DNA from: Triangularia verruculosa
Lineage: Eukaryota; Ascomycota; Sordariomycetes; Sordariales; Podosporaceae
DNA length: 64,000 nucleotides
Reading direction: 5' to 3'
Assembly (NCBI GenBank): GCA_033296885.1
Contig: MU863931.1
Coordinates: forward strand, 124,001-188,000
Part shown: one piece after another, positions 1-11,232 of the stretch
How positions within the stretch are numbered: the first letter of the stretch is position 1
Layout of the letters: every line of letters starts with the position of its first letter
Notes under the pieces: generated by a model
Seen by the model: the letters and a program-made list of their open reading frames with translations, nothing else
Database searches by the model: none
Told to the model about the DNA's origin: nothing
Program-made: the position numbers and the translations under genes

Positions 1-2421
1 CGGGGGAGCCGGGGTGGATGGTGGAGATTGCGCTGAAGAGGAAGAGGGAGGAGCTGATGAAACGGTGGGAGGAGAGGGAACAGCGGTTGGCGAGGTTGAG
101 GAAGCAGGAGAGGGAGGCGGAGGAGAGGGGGAGGGATAGGAAGCGGGTTAGGGTTGAGGAGAGAGGGAAGAAGAGGGAGGTGGATGAGGAGGAGGAGTTT
201 TTGGTGGGGGTGGGGGGCGGTGATGATGATGGGGAGGGGGAGGAGGGGGGGTTGAGTAAGGAAACGAGAGAGATGTTGGTTAAGGTTGGATTGGGGGGGT
301 GGAAGAGGGAGGAGGGTGAGGAAGATGGAGGGGAGGGGGAGGGGGAGGGTATTAAGGTATGTGAGGTAACAATGCGGAATGGATGTGGTGCTGATATGAA
401 GCAGATTTATTACACGTCAAGAACGCACTCACAGCTGACGCAGTTTATTTCCGAGTTACGACGGCCGGAATTTCCACCATCGTTGCCGGCGGAATTACTT
501 GAAAAAGACGGAAAAGAAGAGACGAAGGAGACGGTCAAAGAAATCACTCTTTCGTCAAGGCAAAAGCTCTGCATCAACCCAGCCGTTGCCAGGCTAGGCT
601 CAGTATCGGCAATCAACGACCGGTGCACGGAGCTGCAACAGTCAAAATCCAAAGAAAAATGCGCCTTCATGCCAAATGCAGAAAATCTCAAACAAACACA
701 TCAATTCAGAGACACCACGCTGGCAACAGTGCCGGATATCGAGGACATGTACAGGATAGGGAAGCAGTTGCACGTGTGCCCTTATTATGCTTCTCGAACG
801 GCGATTCCTGGAGCGGAAGTTATCACGCTGCCGTACCCGCTGCTACTGCAAAAGAACGCTAGAGAGGCGTTGGGGATCAAATTGGAAGGAAACGTGGTTA
901 TCATTGACGAGGCGCACAATATCATGGATGCCGTGGCCAATGTGTATGCGGCTGATATCCGGTTAAGCGAGCTGAGAAGAGGCAGGCAGATGTTGGGGGT
1001 GTATGTGAAGAGGTTTGGTAAGAAGCTGAAAGGAGAGAACCGGGTGATGGTGGCTCAGATCGGCAAGGTGGTGGAGTCGCTCAAGGACTGGTTGGAAGGG
1101 CAGTTGCAGGTTAAGGTACGCCTTTTCGTGATTCCGACTTTGATAAGATTGGAACTGAGCTGACTGTCCACAGGGCGACCAAGGCATTGCCGATCCAAAC
1201 TCCCTCCTCAAAAGCCGGGGTGCAGACCAAATCAACCTCTACACGCTGATGAAATACATCCAAGAATCCAAACTAGCCTACAAAATCGAAAGCTACGTCG
1301 CACACACCGAAGAGTCCCAGGACTTAACATCACCAAAGTCCTCCACGCCCGTCCTCCACACATTAGTCTCCTTCCTCACAGCCCTGACAAACCTCAGCAC
1401 CGAAGGTCGCATCTTTTACGAAAAGCTCCCCGGAGAACACCCCGAAATCAAGCTGTCCTACCTCTTGTTGTCGCCAACCCACGCCTTCTCCTCCATCGCG
1501 TCTTCTGCCCGAGCCGTCATCCTCGCAGGCGGCACCATGTCCCCCTTTGAAGACTACAAAGCCCATTTATTCCCCTCCCTGCCCCCGGAAAAACTGACAA
1601 CCCTCAGCTGCGGACACGTCATCCCCGCCTCCAACTTGTTTGTCCACACTTTATCCTCTTACAGGCCCGGGGGGGTAGATCCCTTCGAGTTCAGCTTCCA
1701 GAAGCGCTCCGATCGCGCGATGATCAAAAACCTCGGCTTGGCATTGCTCAACATCTGCTCGGTAGCGCCAGATGGAGTAGTGGTTTTCTTCCCCAGTTAC
1801 GCCTACCTTGACGAGGTGATTGCCATCTGGCAAACGACCGACCCCGCGTCCCTCCCGTCAATCTGGGATCGTCTCTCCTCCAAGAAGCCACTCTTCCGGG
1901 ACACCTCATCCTCATCGTCGTCGGCAACCTCGACAGAAGACATTTTGTCTTGCTACACCACCGCCATCTCCTCCCCTGCCTCCCCGAGGAAGGGCGCGGT
2001 CCTGTTTTCTGTGATAGGCGGGCGGTTGTCGGAGGGGATCAACTTCTCGGATTCACTTTGTCGGTTGGTGGTTATTGTCGGGCTGCCGTATCCGAATTTG
2101 CATTCGCCCGAGTGGAAGGCGAGGATGGAGTACATTGAGGGTACTTGTGCAGCGAGGGGCGGGAGTAGGGAGGAGGCGAAGGGGGAGGCGAGGGAGTATT
2201 ATGAGAATGCGGCGATGAGGGCCGTGAATCAGAGTATTGGGCGGGCGGTGAGGCATAGGGGGGATTGGAGCGGGATTGTGCTTGTTGATGGGAGATATAA
2301 GGGGGAGAGGGTGAGGGGGAAGTTGCCGGGGTGGATTAGGAAGGGGTTGAAGGAGGAAGGGGATAGGGGGGTGGCGGGGTTGATGGGGGGGTTGGGGGGG
2401 TTTTTTCGGGGGAGGGGGTGA
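1..2421 (+). CDS. CHL1: ATP-dependent DNA helicase CHL1 (DDX11/FANCJ-like), 5'-truncated
   Basis: This is the 3' part of an iron-sulfur superfamily 2 DNA helicase needed for sister-chromatid cohesion and replication-fork repair. Exon 1 runs from the window edge to 1115 and exon 2 from 1174 to 2421; the 1116-1173 intron (GTACGC...CACAG) joins in phase 0. The frame is already open at base 3, so the true start and the Walker A motif lie upstream. Visible parts are a charged Arg/Glu-rich insertion after EPGWMVEIALKRKREE, motif Ia (YYTSRTHSQL), four cysteines spaced like the XPD-type Fe-S cluster (KLCIN, DRCTE, EKCAF, HVCPY), the DEAH box (VVIIDEAHNIMDAV), and the C-terminal motifs GRLSEGINFSD and QSIGRAVRHRGDW. 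The insertion and the last 80 codons are purine-rich, with long G runs. The family call is strong; no paralogue (RAD3, RTEL1) fits as well. Confidence 0.93.
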
Positions 2422-3148
2422 GGGGGATGGGTGAGGTTGAGAATTGGTGGAATGCATGGATGAATAGAATAATAATGGGCTGTCGAGTGTTTGTGGTCAA
2501 GCGCTGGGTCAGGTTTCGCGATGTTTTTTTGTTGGCAGTGGTGGGTCGATTCACGAACCGAACTGCTGGGTTGGTTACGGTACCTGGCTGGGCGGCTATC
2601 ATGGCTGGCTTTCTGGCCGAACTGCGCTCCTGGTTATTCGAAACAAAATAGTTTTGAGCTGTCAGATTTTTGTTACTTTCAATGTCAGGCTTGGCTCACT
2701 TCCATGTTGAAGGAACATGTGTGTTCGAAAGGCAGACGAGCTTGGGGCTTGGCAACGAAGCCTTGGGACTAATATGGTCGGGAACTCGACCCGTGCAGCT
2801 GTAGTTACTTGCTTTTTGTTTCGTTATGCGCAGAAATTACAAGTACTCCGTCGCTCGGAGTCCGAGCTGTGTACAGCTTACCTGACCTTTGCTATCAGGC
2901 TTAGAGCCTTAGATGGGCCATGGTATAAAGCAATGCTCTTCTTTTCAACAAGGGGACTGGTGTTTGGTCTGAAGCTGGCACATAATCTCCTAGTCTTTTC
3001 CTTTGTGTTTTCTTTGTGTATCTTTTTTCATCTTCTTCTTGTCTGTGTTGACTGGCCGGTTCAGCCACCACGGATCGTCACCTCTTGACTACCTATAACC
3101 ACCCGTTCAGGCTCGACACACTCATTCATCGGCCTCCCCCGGAACCTC
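2422..3148. other. intergenic region, no gene recognised
   Basis: This is the 3' flank of CHL1 and the 5' flank of the broken membrane-protein gene. Several short open frames occur but none has family motifs or splice signals that extend it. A pyrimidine-rich stretch at about 2990-3040 could be the core promoter of the gene that follows. Confidence 0.5.
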
Positions 3149-3939
3149 ATGCGTGCGATAGGCCTTGGGATATTCACAAAAGTACTCCGGCGACTAGAGC
3201 CGGCCAAGTATCTCATCAGAAAGTCGAGAAGAGTCGCCCTCGCTCGAAGCGCCGTGCACATCCTGCCCGCCAGTGTCTCGATTGCCCTGGTTTATGTCAA
3301 TCTGTCTGGGCTGTTCATCGGTCGTGAACTTGATGGGCCTGAGAGGCAGAATAGTCTCAAGATGGCGCTTTTGCAGGTTGCCGCCAAGTTGTAGGTGGGT
3401 GAACTGCAGTCTGATATATCAGCAAGCCGGTTGCTAATGGCAGTCAGGAGCTGCTCGTGGTGGGAAGCATGGGATCCATCATTTTCCACCATGTCCGTTC
3501 AAGACTGCTGTATACCGATGGCATGCCCCTTGGGCTACTTGCGTCCGGCTGGTCGTTCAGTCAGCTGAGTTACCACTTTTGGTCGGGGGAGTTTTGGGGT
3601 GGTGTTTGGTGTCTCATGTACCTGCCATCTAGTCGTTTGAAGGGCTTGGGCTTGGTATTGCTGTTGCTTTAAGGTGGGATGCTAGCAACCATGGCTGGAC
3701 CGGCCGCAGCGATTATTATGATGCCGAGAATAATGGACTTGCCGGTGGGGGGAAGTATGTTTTGGCTGAATGGTAAGTATTTTCTCCGGGCGTTCCTTGA
3801 CAGCGTCTCCGCCAGGGTGCTGATCCAACCATCCGAAGGTACTGAAGATGATCTCTGGCCCAGTGTTCTTGACGCCTGGTCATGTGCCCAATGTGCCCAA
3901 GTTTCTTTTGATGAACCCAGTAAGGCTGGTCTGCCATGA
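3149..3939 (+). pseudogene. broken fungal multi-pass membrane protein gene
   Basis: Three exons can be joined: 3149-3390, 3444-3772 and 3839-3939. The introns are 3391-3443 (GTAGGT, GCTAAT branch, CAG) and 3773-3838 (GTAAGT...AAG). The joined reading gives a family seen in many sordariomycetes, with segments such as MGSIIFHHVRSRLL, DGMPLGLLASGWSFSQLSY, FWSGEFWGG, MAGPAAAIIMMPR and FWLNGTEDDLWPS. A TAA at 3670-3672 interrupts the frame inside a predicted membrane helix, with homologous sequence continuing in the same frame on both sides. The family is normally several hundred residues longer, so the 3' part is also missing. A non-obvious intron over the stop is possible, but I see no good donor/acceptor pair. 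The family's function is unknown. Confidence 0.55.
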
Positions 3940-4179
3940 ATTTCATTGGCTTAACATGATGAGATCTGCCGAAGCCTTGTGCAACTTTGTTTGCTTGCAA
4001 GCCCTCCTGCTTCTACCCCGCCATCTTCCGAAATGTCACCATGCAGGATTCCAGCTGGTGTACGTTAACATCCGTCTCTTAGCATTTCACACTTTCCATC
4101 TGTAAAGGCAACACATCATACCCGCCGTTCCAGCATTGTTATCACGATCTTCACCAGAGGTACTGGGCAGTAATGTCGG

Positions 4180-5479
4180 GGTCACTACCTTAGATGACTG
4201 TACATCTTGAACCTGCGCCAGCTTATTTCTCTTTCAACTGGCATGAGCGAGGATATCATCGTTAAATCGCTTCGCCTTGAAGACGTGTCTGTCGCCCAGA
4301 TAATGCACTGGGCAAGCTCGCGGGAAACCACACGCTCAGAAGACCTAGCGTACTGCCTGATGGGACTTTTCGACATCAACATGCCCTTACTCTATGGTGA
4401 AGGAGAGAAGAAGGCGTTCATCCGTCTGCAGCAGGAGATTTTGAAGAGCACAGATGATCATTCTATCTTTCTGTGGATATTACCAGAAGACAAATCGCGG
4501 CAAAGAAAGTATTGGGGTCTACTAGCAGAGTCCCCGACTTGGTTCGCCAACTCAAGGGGGATCATGACGGCTATACACTGCCAGCCCGATGGGGACCTGG
4601 TCATTGCTTCCATAATGACTAATCGTGGACTGTTTGTAGGATTTTCTGGGGTCATGCTGCCGAAGCATAGCCCAGGCATTCAGGATGTTTGATTACTTCC
4701 TGAGTGTGATCTTGCTGACGGGGAGCCGGCCGGAATAATAGTCCAAAGTGGCTTTGGAAAGGGCCAATACCTATGCAAGGATTATGGTCGGCCTGAAGAT
4801 ATTCGTCAGATCCAACCGGATATTGTCCATCGAGGCTGAAGAAGATGGCGACAAACCAATCGACCATGGGCGTCTGACAAGCCCTTATACGGGCACATTC
4901 ATCGACCGTCAATGGGCTCGTCAGCATCAGATTTATGTGAATATGCCGCGTTGGGAGGTTCAAGGATTTTGGTACCGTGAACGAGATCTTGAAACCTCTC
5001 AGTATCAGGTACCATGGACTTCTCTGTCTCAATCGACCACGTTTGATCACGCTGTGCAAATAAAAACAGTGTTTCATCAGCTTTCTCTTGGGTGACCGTT
5101 GCCAAGGATCGTTTTATTACAATCAAGGAGAAAGACATCTTTTCCCAGGTCGACGTTTGTTCACAACGGCGGCAAAGCATCCCGCTCGCAGCTCTGGAAA
5201 TCCACTAGGTACTCATTTCGCCGAGGCACAGAAACCTTAGCTGATAAGAGACTGCTTCTCGTCGTCGGGGCCGAGTTTGACCCTCAAGGCAGCGCATTGA
5301 CGGAGTCAACAATCACACCATTCTGGTCTATAGATGTCCTGAAAGAAAAAGAAGAGCTTTGCTGGACAAGGTCGTCCCGCAGGAAAAGGATGACCAGTGC
5401 ACTTATATACGAGTGCCAGGGTGTTTCTACATGGCTTGATATGGACATCAGACGCGAGGAGATAAACTTGAGGATGTGA
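4180..5479 (+). pseudogene. degenerate HET (heterokaryon incompatibility) gene, 3' part
   Basis: The frame from 4207 carries the second half of a HET domain and its linker. Segments include IMHWASSRETTRSEDLAYCL, MGLFDINMPLLYGEGEKKAF and IRLQQEIL, which match the HET-E/HET-D-type consensus. The N-terminal HET motif (AVSYSWG / WVDAICINQ type) is absent upstream. The frame meets an in-frame TGA at 4690-4692 and stays open to about 4840. Related-looking coding sequence then moves to another frame (4748-5095, again 5099-5479). At least one stop and one frameshift are therefore needed, which indicates a dead gene. It sits beside another broken gene (3149-3939), suggesting local decay. RIP-type C-to-T change could explain the TGA (from CGA) but is not proven. 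Confidence 0.65.
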
Positions 5480-5740
5480 TACGTGATCACACTGAAGGAC
5501 AGGACAACCAGTGGTGATCCTTGACTATGGAATGCTTATAGATCCATGAGATGTCGATACAATTAGTTTCCAGGTCCCTTGATAAAGCTTCAAGCAACCT
5601 TTGATCTTATGGTGACAATGGTTGTTTCAAATAGTTACAGGCAAAATAATCTTTTGTCCAGATAGCGGGCATCATTCCTTTACAAAAGACATAGATCGTA
5701 CATAAGACATGGAGTTGATGGTTATGTCACTCACTGATCA
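5480..5740. other. short AT-leaning intergenic stretch upstream of tRNA
   Basis: No gene is seen between the broken HET gene and the tRNA. Confidence 0.5.
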
Positions 5741-5826
5741 GCCCGTATAGCTCAGTGGTAGAGCGCATCACTCGTACCAGTCATTACGGCATGATGAGGT
5801 CCGCGGTTCAATCCCGCGTGGGGGCA
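5741..5826 (+). tRNA. tRNA-Thr (anticodon CGT) with 14-nt intron
   Basis: A cloverleaf can be drawn by hand. The D arm is GCTCAGTGGTAGAGC, the anticodon stem is CATCA/TGATG and the T arm is CGCGG-TTCAATC-CCGCG, with an A discriminator base. The anticodon loop reads CTCGTA then A if bases 5777-5790 are removed as an intron one nucleotide after the anticodon, the canonical nuclear position. The A box (TAGCTCAGTGG) and B box (GGTTCAATCC) are good. A T-rich tract follows from 5827, with a long T run near 5840 that would terminate Pol III. The acceptor stem has one G-G mismatch at pair 5-68. The anticodon CGT decodes ACG (Thr). Confidence 0.9.
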
Positions 5827-6441
5827 TTTGCTTTCCTTTTCTTTTTTTCTACAAGATTCAGCATCTTTTGTCACTACTACATCCCGCTGTTTCTTTTTTA
5901 TATTAAACTCTTATGGTTTCTTCATCAGCCAACCTCTTGGATGCATTTTCAACCGCAATTTAGTCTCACGAACTCATGGTCTACCTACCTAGTCTTCCGC
6001 AAGCTGGCTAGGTACCTATGGTTGTTGGGATTTCTGTGCAGTTAGACACTGGCGATGTTAGTCTCATCGTTTTTGGGTCTCATATCATTGCCAATGGAAA
6101 ACATTCAAACGTAGGTAGAACTAGGGGGTCTAAATGCAGACCTAGATTTAGGCGAACCAGAGGTTCCTGGAATCCCGGTATCCAAAGTCTTGCGGTTGGA
6201 CCGCTTCATCCAAGATTACATGCCTTGGGAGGCGAGGAGATTGGATCAACGACTGTCACCTGATATGCTGTGGCTGTCTTTGGAGCGTTGAATTGCAGGA
6301 CGTTGTGCACCCACACGTTTGGAGAAGAGCTTTCCCCGCTTCTTGAACGACTCCGATGTTCAAAGCTCTCGATCTTGTCCATTTGCAGCAGCTCAGTTCA
6401 TCGTCCTGCATGGTTGCTCGGCCCATGCAGCCGTTGAGCTG
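5827..6441. other. intergenic region downstream of tRNA
   Basis: T-rich just after the tRNA, with one TAGGTACCTA-type palindromic word at about 6009. No convincing gene is seen. Confidence 0.4.
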
Positions 6442-7150
6442 TCAAGGTCTAGGATCAGGGGTCCAAAACGGTGATGTCTTACTTGGGTAATTTCTGACAT
6501 CCGCTTGTCCGCCCGCGGAACTTTGGGGATAACGCGAACCTGGGTGCTCGCCTGTTAGCGACGAGGTTCCGGGCTGGACAATGTCAAGCCACCAGCGAGA
6601 GCGAACCTGGGTCTCGATAAGAGTATCATCTGGGAGCTTTGAGCTCCATGATGCTGTGGCACCCACGATCACCACGATGACTTCCTCTTTCAGGATCTGT
6701 GGAGTCCGGATAGCCCCATCTCCACACCTCCGCGTGCCAAGAGGTTGCAGCGACGAGGCATCCTGGGGTAAGGCCATCTTGGCTAGAATCCGTCAGAGTC
6801 GAGAAGTTGCGGAGGCTTGTTCCGAGATCACATGAGCGAAATTGGTATTTTCGCGCTTCTGGAAGGAAGCCCCTCATCACGAAGCGTGGCCAGTTTCCAT
6901 CTTCTTGCATCCACTCGACCTTGACGGCTTCAAATCGACCCTCGGGTACGCCATCCCCCGTTGTCGCGTAAACAAGCCGTCTTGCCTCACGAACAGTCAC
7001 CTTGGCACCCATTTTGGTCCAGCAGATCCCATCGTTCAGTGTGTTGACTTTGCCTTCACCGCCCCGGCGGCAGCTGCTAGCACGAGAAGCCCCTGAATTT
7101 TGCCTTGACGGCCCCTGTCTCCACTTCCCGACAGCAACCGTCAAAAACAT
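6442..7150 (-). pseudogene. possible degraded small secreted-protein gene
   Basis: The minus strand has a 174-codon frame (7150-6626) overlapping a second open frame (6777-6442). The first contains protein-like sequence (LNDGICWTKMGAKV, EGRFEAVKVEWMQEDGNWPR). Just upstream, in a different frame, the same strand encodes a signal-peptide-like run (KIQGLLVLAAAAGAVKAK) without a start codon. A frame change between a secretion signal and a Cys/Trp-containing domain suggests a decayed secreted-protein gene. I do not recognise the family, and the whole could be chance open frame. Confidence 0.28.
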
Positions 7151-7393
7151 TTGAGCTGTGCATCGTCTTCAGTTCACCAAACATCAACCATCACTTTTTC
7201 AACTTTTCTTTTTTGATCTTCCGGCACTCGTCTTCAAGAGTGGAGCATCCCGCATTTCTCGGTCCCATCCGAACCCCAGATCCGCACGTGGCGGCCCAGC
7301 TTCGCGTGGTTTCCGGCTCACAGCCTAAATACAACGCTCCACAATCACGACAACAGCAACCACTCAGCAAGCAAGACAACCGTTGCGGCCCAG

Positions 7394-8416
7394 ATGGTCG
7401 GTATCTATGACAGCGGGCCCTACGAGGACCCGTTCGCTTGGGCAGGGTCTGACCTAGATCTGGCCCTCCTCGCCCAGCAGCAGCAGCAGCAGCAGCAGCA
7501 GCACCAACAAGACCAACACCTCGACCAGTTCGCCAGGTCCACGCCCCAAGACCTCACCTTTCCAGCAGCTGGGCCGGTCCATCATCCCCAGCGACATCAT
7601 GACTTTCCCATGCCCATCTCGCCCATCGGAGCAATGCCCAAATCGGCAGTCTCCCTCCCGCCCGACCAAGCCTACCTCTCCCTCAGCCACTCCCTGCAAG
7701 ACTTTGAAAATGCCACCATGACAGACGCCGGCGCGGGCCAGACATATCTCCCTCCCGGCCACACCGGCAACATGGACCTCGACCTCGACCTAGAAGCACT
7801 AGGTATCCCGGCATTTCCCACAACCACAACCATAACCACAACAACAGCTGGAAATCGAGACCCATCAATGACAGCAGAATCCCTCAGCACCCAGCTGGAA
7901 ACCGCACGCAACCTCATCACCACCCTCCAAGCCTCCCTCACCAAAATAACGCGAGAGCGAGACCAAGCAAAAATGCAGCTCGCCACAGCAAGAAACGAGC
8001 TGTACACGGCCCGCCAAGTGGAGAAACGACTACGAGTGGACCGAGACGAGGCACACGCAGAGAGAAAACAGATCAAAGCACAGGTTGAGACACTAAAGAG
8101 GGAGAGGGCAATGGGGAAGATGAATGAGTCGAGACTGAGGAGGGAGAGGAATGAAGCGAGGATGGCGCTGGTGTTCAAGGGGATCGGGGTGCCTCCGAGT
8201 GCGGGGGCGAGGGGGATACGGGTGACGGGGGGGCAGACGGGGCTGGGGGCTGTTGGGTTGGGGCCGGGGGAGCGGGATATGGAGAGTATGGATGAGGGTC
8301 TGGGGGGGTTGTTTGGGGGGACGTCGACGGAGGAGTCTTCGCCTGCGGGGGAGGGGGATGCTGTGGTGGTAAATCCGGGGCCGGGGAAGGCGGAGGATGC
8401 AAAAAAGGGAAGCTGA
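7394..8416 (+). CDS. polyQ and coiled-coil hypothetical protein
   Basis: A single-exon frame of 340 codons starts at ATG 7394. It opens MVGIYDSGPYEDPFAWAGSD, followed by a run of glutamines (residues ~28-36) encoded by a pure CAG repeat. A Pro/His-rich disordered region comes next. Residues ~155-255 then form a strongly predicted coiled coil (repeated ARNLITTLQASLTKITRERD-like heptads). The tail is Gly/Glu-rich and disordered. No enzymatic motif is seen. The upstream 200 bp are pyrimidine-rich (TTTTTCAACTTTTC type), typical of fungal promoters. The coiled coil suggests self-association, but the function is unknown. Loss of introns and low complexity make the start less certain, though no better ATG exists nearby. 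Confidence 0.7.
   Translation: MVGIYDSGPYEDPFAWAGSDLDLALLAQQQQQQQQQHQQDQHLDQFARSTPQDLTFPAAGPVHHPQRHHDFPMPISPIGAMPKSAVSLPPDQAYLSLSHSLQDFENATMTDAGAGQTYLPPGHTGNMDLDLDLEALGIPAFPTTTTITTTTAGNRDPSMTAESLSTQLETARNLITTLQASLTKITRERDQAKMQLATARNELYTARQVEKRLRVDRDEAHAERKQIKAQVETLKRERAMGKMNESRLRRERNEARMALVFKGIGVPPSAGARGIRVTGGQTGLGAVGLGPGERDMESMDEGLGGLFGGTSTEESSPAGEGDAVVVNPGPGKAEDAKKGS
7478..7503 (+). repeat. CAG trinucleotide microsatellite (polyQ)
   Basis: An uninterrupted (CAG)n tract of about eight units lies within the coding region and continues as CAC/CAA. Length polymorphism between strains is likely. Confidence 0.85.
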
Positions 8417-8880
8417 GGGTTTCTTCTCGGTTGAGAATCTGAATTCTTTTTGTTGTACCTAATATTTCACACTGGATGGGTTTCACTTTTGGGGTATGGT
8501 TCGATCATGGCTGGGTTCAGGGCTCGTGTAGGATCAACAGAATGAACTGATGGAAAACTGCAGGATCGTAGTTTTAGGTTTTCACTCACAAAGATTGCAT
8601 TTCGTCATTCTCCATATAAATCGCCATGACAAAGATTCGGCTTTACGAAGGTATCGTGGTGATTGTGGCCAACCTTAAAGTGTGAAACTGAGCCACACGA
8701 CTGCGTTATTGCCGAGCTGACAGGACCAACCGCCAATGTCCAACCGAAGCTGCGCCACATTGCCCCTCTTGATCAGGTTCCAGCTATTACTCAACTTCTC
8801 CCAAGTCAAAGTCACCTCTCCTCCAACTCTGCCATCCAACACCGCGCTCTAGACAAAACACTACCTATCTTGCTGTCAAA
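8417..8880. other. intergenic region / HET gene promoter
   Basis: Holds the 3' end of the polyQ gene and the upstream region of the HET gene. No additional gene is seen. Confidence 0.5.
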
Positions 8881-10859
8881 ATGGGACTTGCCGTGTCCGC
8901 AGAATCATCAGAAACGGCCGAGGCAGCCATAGCCAGAGAATTCGCTCACTTAAATCACCTCAGGTCTCTCAGACGCACGAACGATATCTTGCTGCCGGTA
9001 GACAGTAAAGATCAACCACAGCCTCCACCTCACTTCGTGCCTCGCGGTTTTAACGAGCCTTATGTCTTTGAGCCCCTCCCAAGACTTTCAGATAGTTTCA
9101 CAATTCGACTGATCCGGCTCCTGCCAGGAACCTGGGACTCACCCGTTGAGTTGGAACTAATCAATACTCCAATGGAGCCGGGGAAAATCCCATACTACGA
9201 AGCCGTCTCCTATTCTTGGGGGAACCGTGACCCAGAGTTTGCTATCAGCATTTCATGCGGAGGGGCATTTATGAGAATAGGCCGCAGCGCGGCAATGCTT
9301 CTGCGTCGCTTTAGATATACCGATCACACTCGGTACCTATGCACCACATCCCCCTGTAAAAGGAAGTCCTGTTCTAACCCAATCATACATTCTGTAGGTT
9401 GCTATGGGTCGACGCCATCTGCATCAACCAATCCGACCCCACGGAAAAAAATGAACAAGTCATGAAGATGGATACCATCTACCAAACAGCAAGCCAAGTC
9501 CTCGTCTACCTCGGCGAGCCCGACGACACCAGCGACTTCGCCATGGACTGCATCTCGCAGCGAAGAGTCACCCAAAAGGACGAGCCGTTCCAGTACGCCG
9601 TTCTCCAGCTCTTCTCCCAGCGCGAATGGTTCAGCCGGGTCTGGGTCCTCCAAGAAGTCGCCCTCGCCGAGATCGCTCTGGTCATCTGCGGAGCCAAGAT
9701 CGTTCCCTGGGCTTGCTTTCCAGACTGGTGGACGAGAAACGCACCGTTCCTTGCCGGAAAGGCCGAGCCGCCCCCGGTATTGTCGTACGGACCGAGCGTG
9801 ATGAAGAAGCTGACGCTTCTGCAGCAGCTGCATGAGACCCGCCACAGCAAGTCTACCCTGCCCCACGACAAGATTTATGCGCTCGTGGGATTGCTGCAGG
9901 CCGAAGATAGGATTGGGGTTTTGGTGGACTATACCCAATCCACAGAAAGCCTCTATGTGTCCGTTGCCAAGTCGATCATCGAACGAGGCGGATCGCTGGC
10001 GATTTTGTCTGGTAAGGTGCAAGACCCATCGTCAAACCGGGAAGAGCTGCCGTCGTGGGTACCCGACTGGAGTCTCGCGCCCTCGGCCGTGTCGTTAGGA
10101 CTCGCCAACAAGCACCTCGAACCCTTTGATGCCGGAGGAAAACCAGCATGCGGAGTCGTCATCCACACTTGGCCACACAAACCAGCAACTTTGGAATGCC
10201 TCGGCATCACCTTCGACACGGTTAAAAAAACCGCCGTACACGCCCTCCAACCGGCGGCCGGCTCGGAATCAGCCAGCCGCTACTACATGGACCTCGTGAC
10301 AGACTGGGTCAATCTCGTCGGCACCTCCAGCTCAACCGTCACCGAACTCGCCACTTATTTGATTCTGCGGTTTAATCAGCAGTCCAAAACCCAACACCCC
10401 ACCCGCTTTAGCCAACCACCAAAAGGCGCCGAGTCTCTCTGGACAACACTCCAGGCTCTCTCCACTCCTACCCTCGAGTTAAACCCCCAGGAGCTGGAGG
10501 CGCGGAGCGACCGGGATGCGAATATCGAGAACCTGAAGTTTTGTATCGGTCGTAAACTTTTCATCACCGACAACGGAGCACTCGGGTTGGGGCCGGCAGA
10601 TATTCGCGAGGACGACACGGTTGCCGTGCTGCTTGGGGCACCGGTGCCTCACATTTTGCGGAAGAAGCCGCCGTCCGGGCATGACATGAGTGCCGCGAAT
10701 CATCTGTATACTCTTGTGGGCGAGTGCTTCGTCGAGGGTATCATGGCCGGGGAAGCGCTCAACCACCTCCAGGATCAGCTGAAAGGGATGGGCCATCGGT
10801 GCCGCACGTTCTCAAAGAGCTGTTCTAGCTCTGCCTTGGAAACGTTCTTTCTGCAGTAG
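8881..10859 (+). CDS. HET-domain protein (heterokaryon incompatibility family)
   Basis: Two exons (8881-9332, 9398-10859) give 637 residues. The intron has a GTACCT donor, CTAAC branch and TAG acceptor. The spliced sequence restores the HET core: KIPYYEAVSYSWGN (about residues 102-115), then RLLWVDAICINQ across the junction (about 151-162), then YQTASQVLVYLGEPD and the catalytic-site-like RVWVLQEVALA block. HET domains are TIR-like and trigger cell death on recognition of non-self or stress. After the HET domain there is a long C-terminal region (about 300-637) without WD40, ANK or NACHT motifs, ending in a LYTLVGECFVEGIMAGEAL-like segment common in this subfamily. The intact frame contrasts with the broken HET gene at 4.2-5.5 kb. 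Specific partners or role cannot be inferred. Confidence 0.9.
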
Positions 10860-11232
10860 AAAAACCCTTGCGTGATGATTCTTCTTTTGTAAAAAGTTTC
10901 AAAAGCCCAGTCACACCATAGTTTCCGGCCATGAAAAACGATGATACCAGCGACAATTACAGTACATAACATTACATTGATAGACAGTGTTTGATTACAA
11001 AAAAGCTCTACATCTATACTGACACCACAGACTGTGATATCAAAGTTGAACCATGCCGCCGGCCATAATCAACTACACGCGCTGGTGTTGAACAATATTC
11101 TACAAAACCGCCGTGTGGCAGCCCCCATTCCAGGCAAAATGCCGCCGGAATCAAAAGTAATAGGCCGTCTAACTCCAGCAGCCATAAAAAGCAAAACCCC
11201 AACTCCATCTTCTTCCGTTTCCCAAATTCCTC
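10860..11232. other. convergent intergenic region
   Basis: Lies between the 3' ends of the HET gene and the 2EXR gene. No gene is recognised. Confidence 0.5.

Noticed and set aside
10376..10972. Minus-strand frames opposite the HET gene
   Set aside because: Shadow of the coding strand with no independent support.
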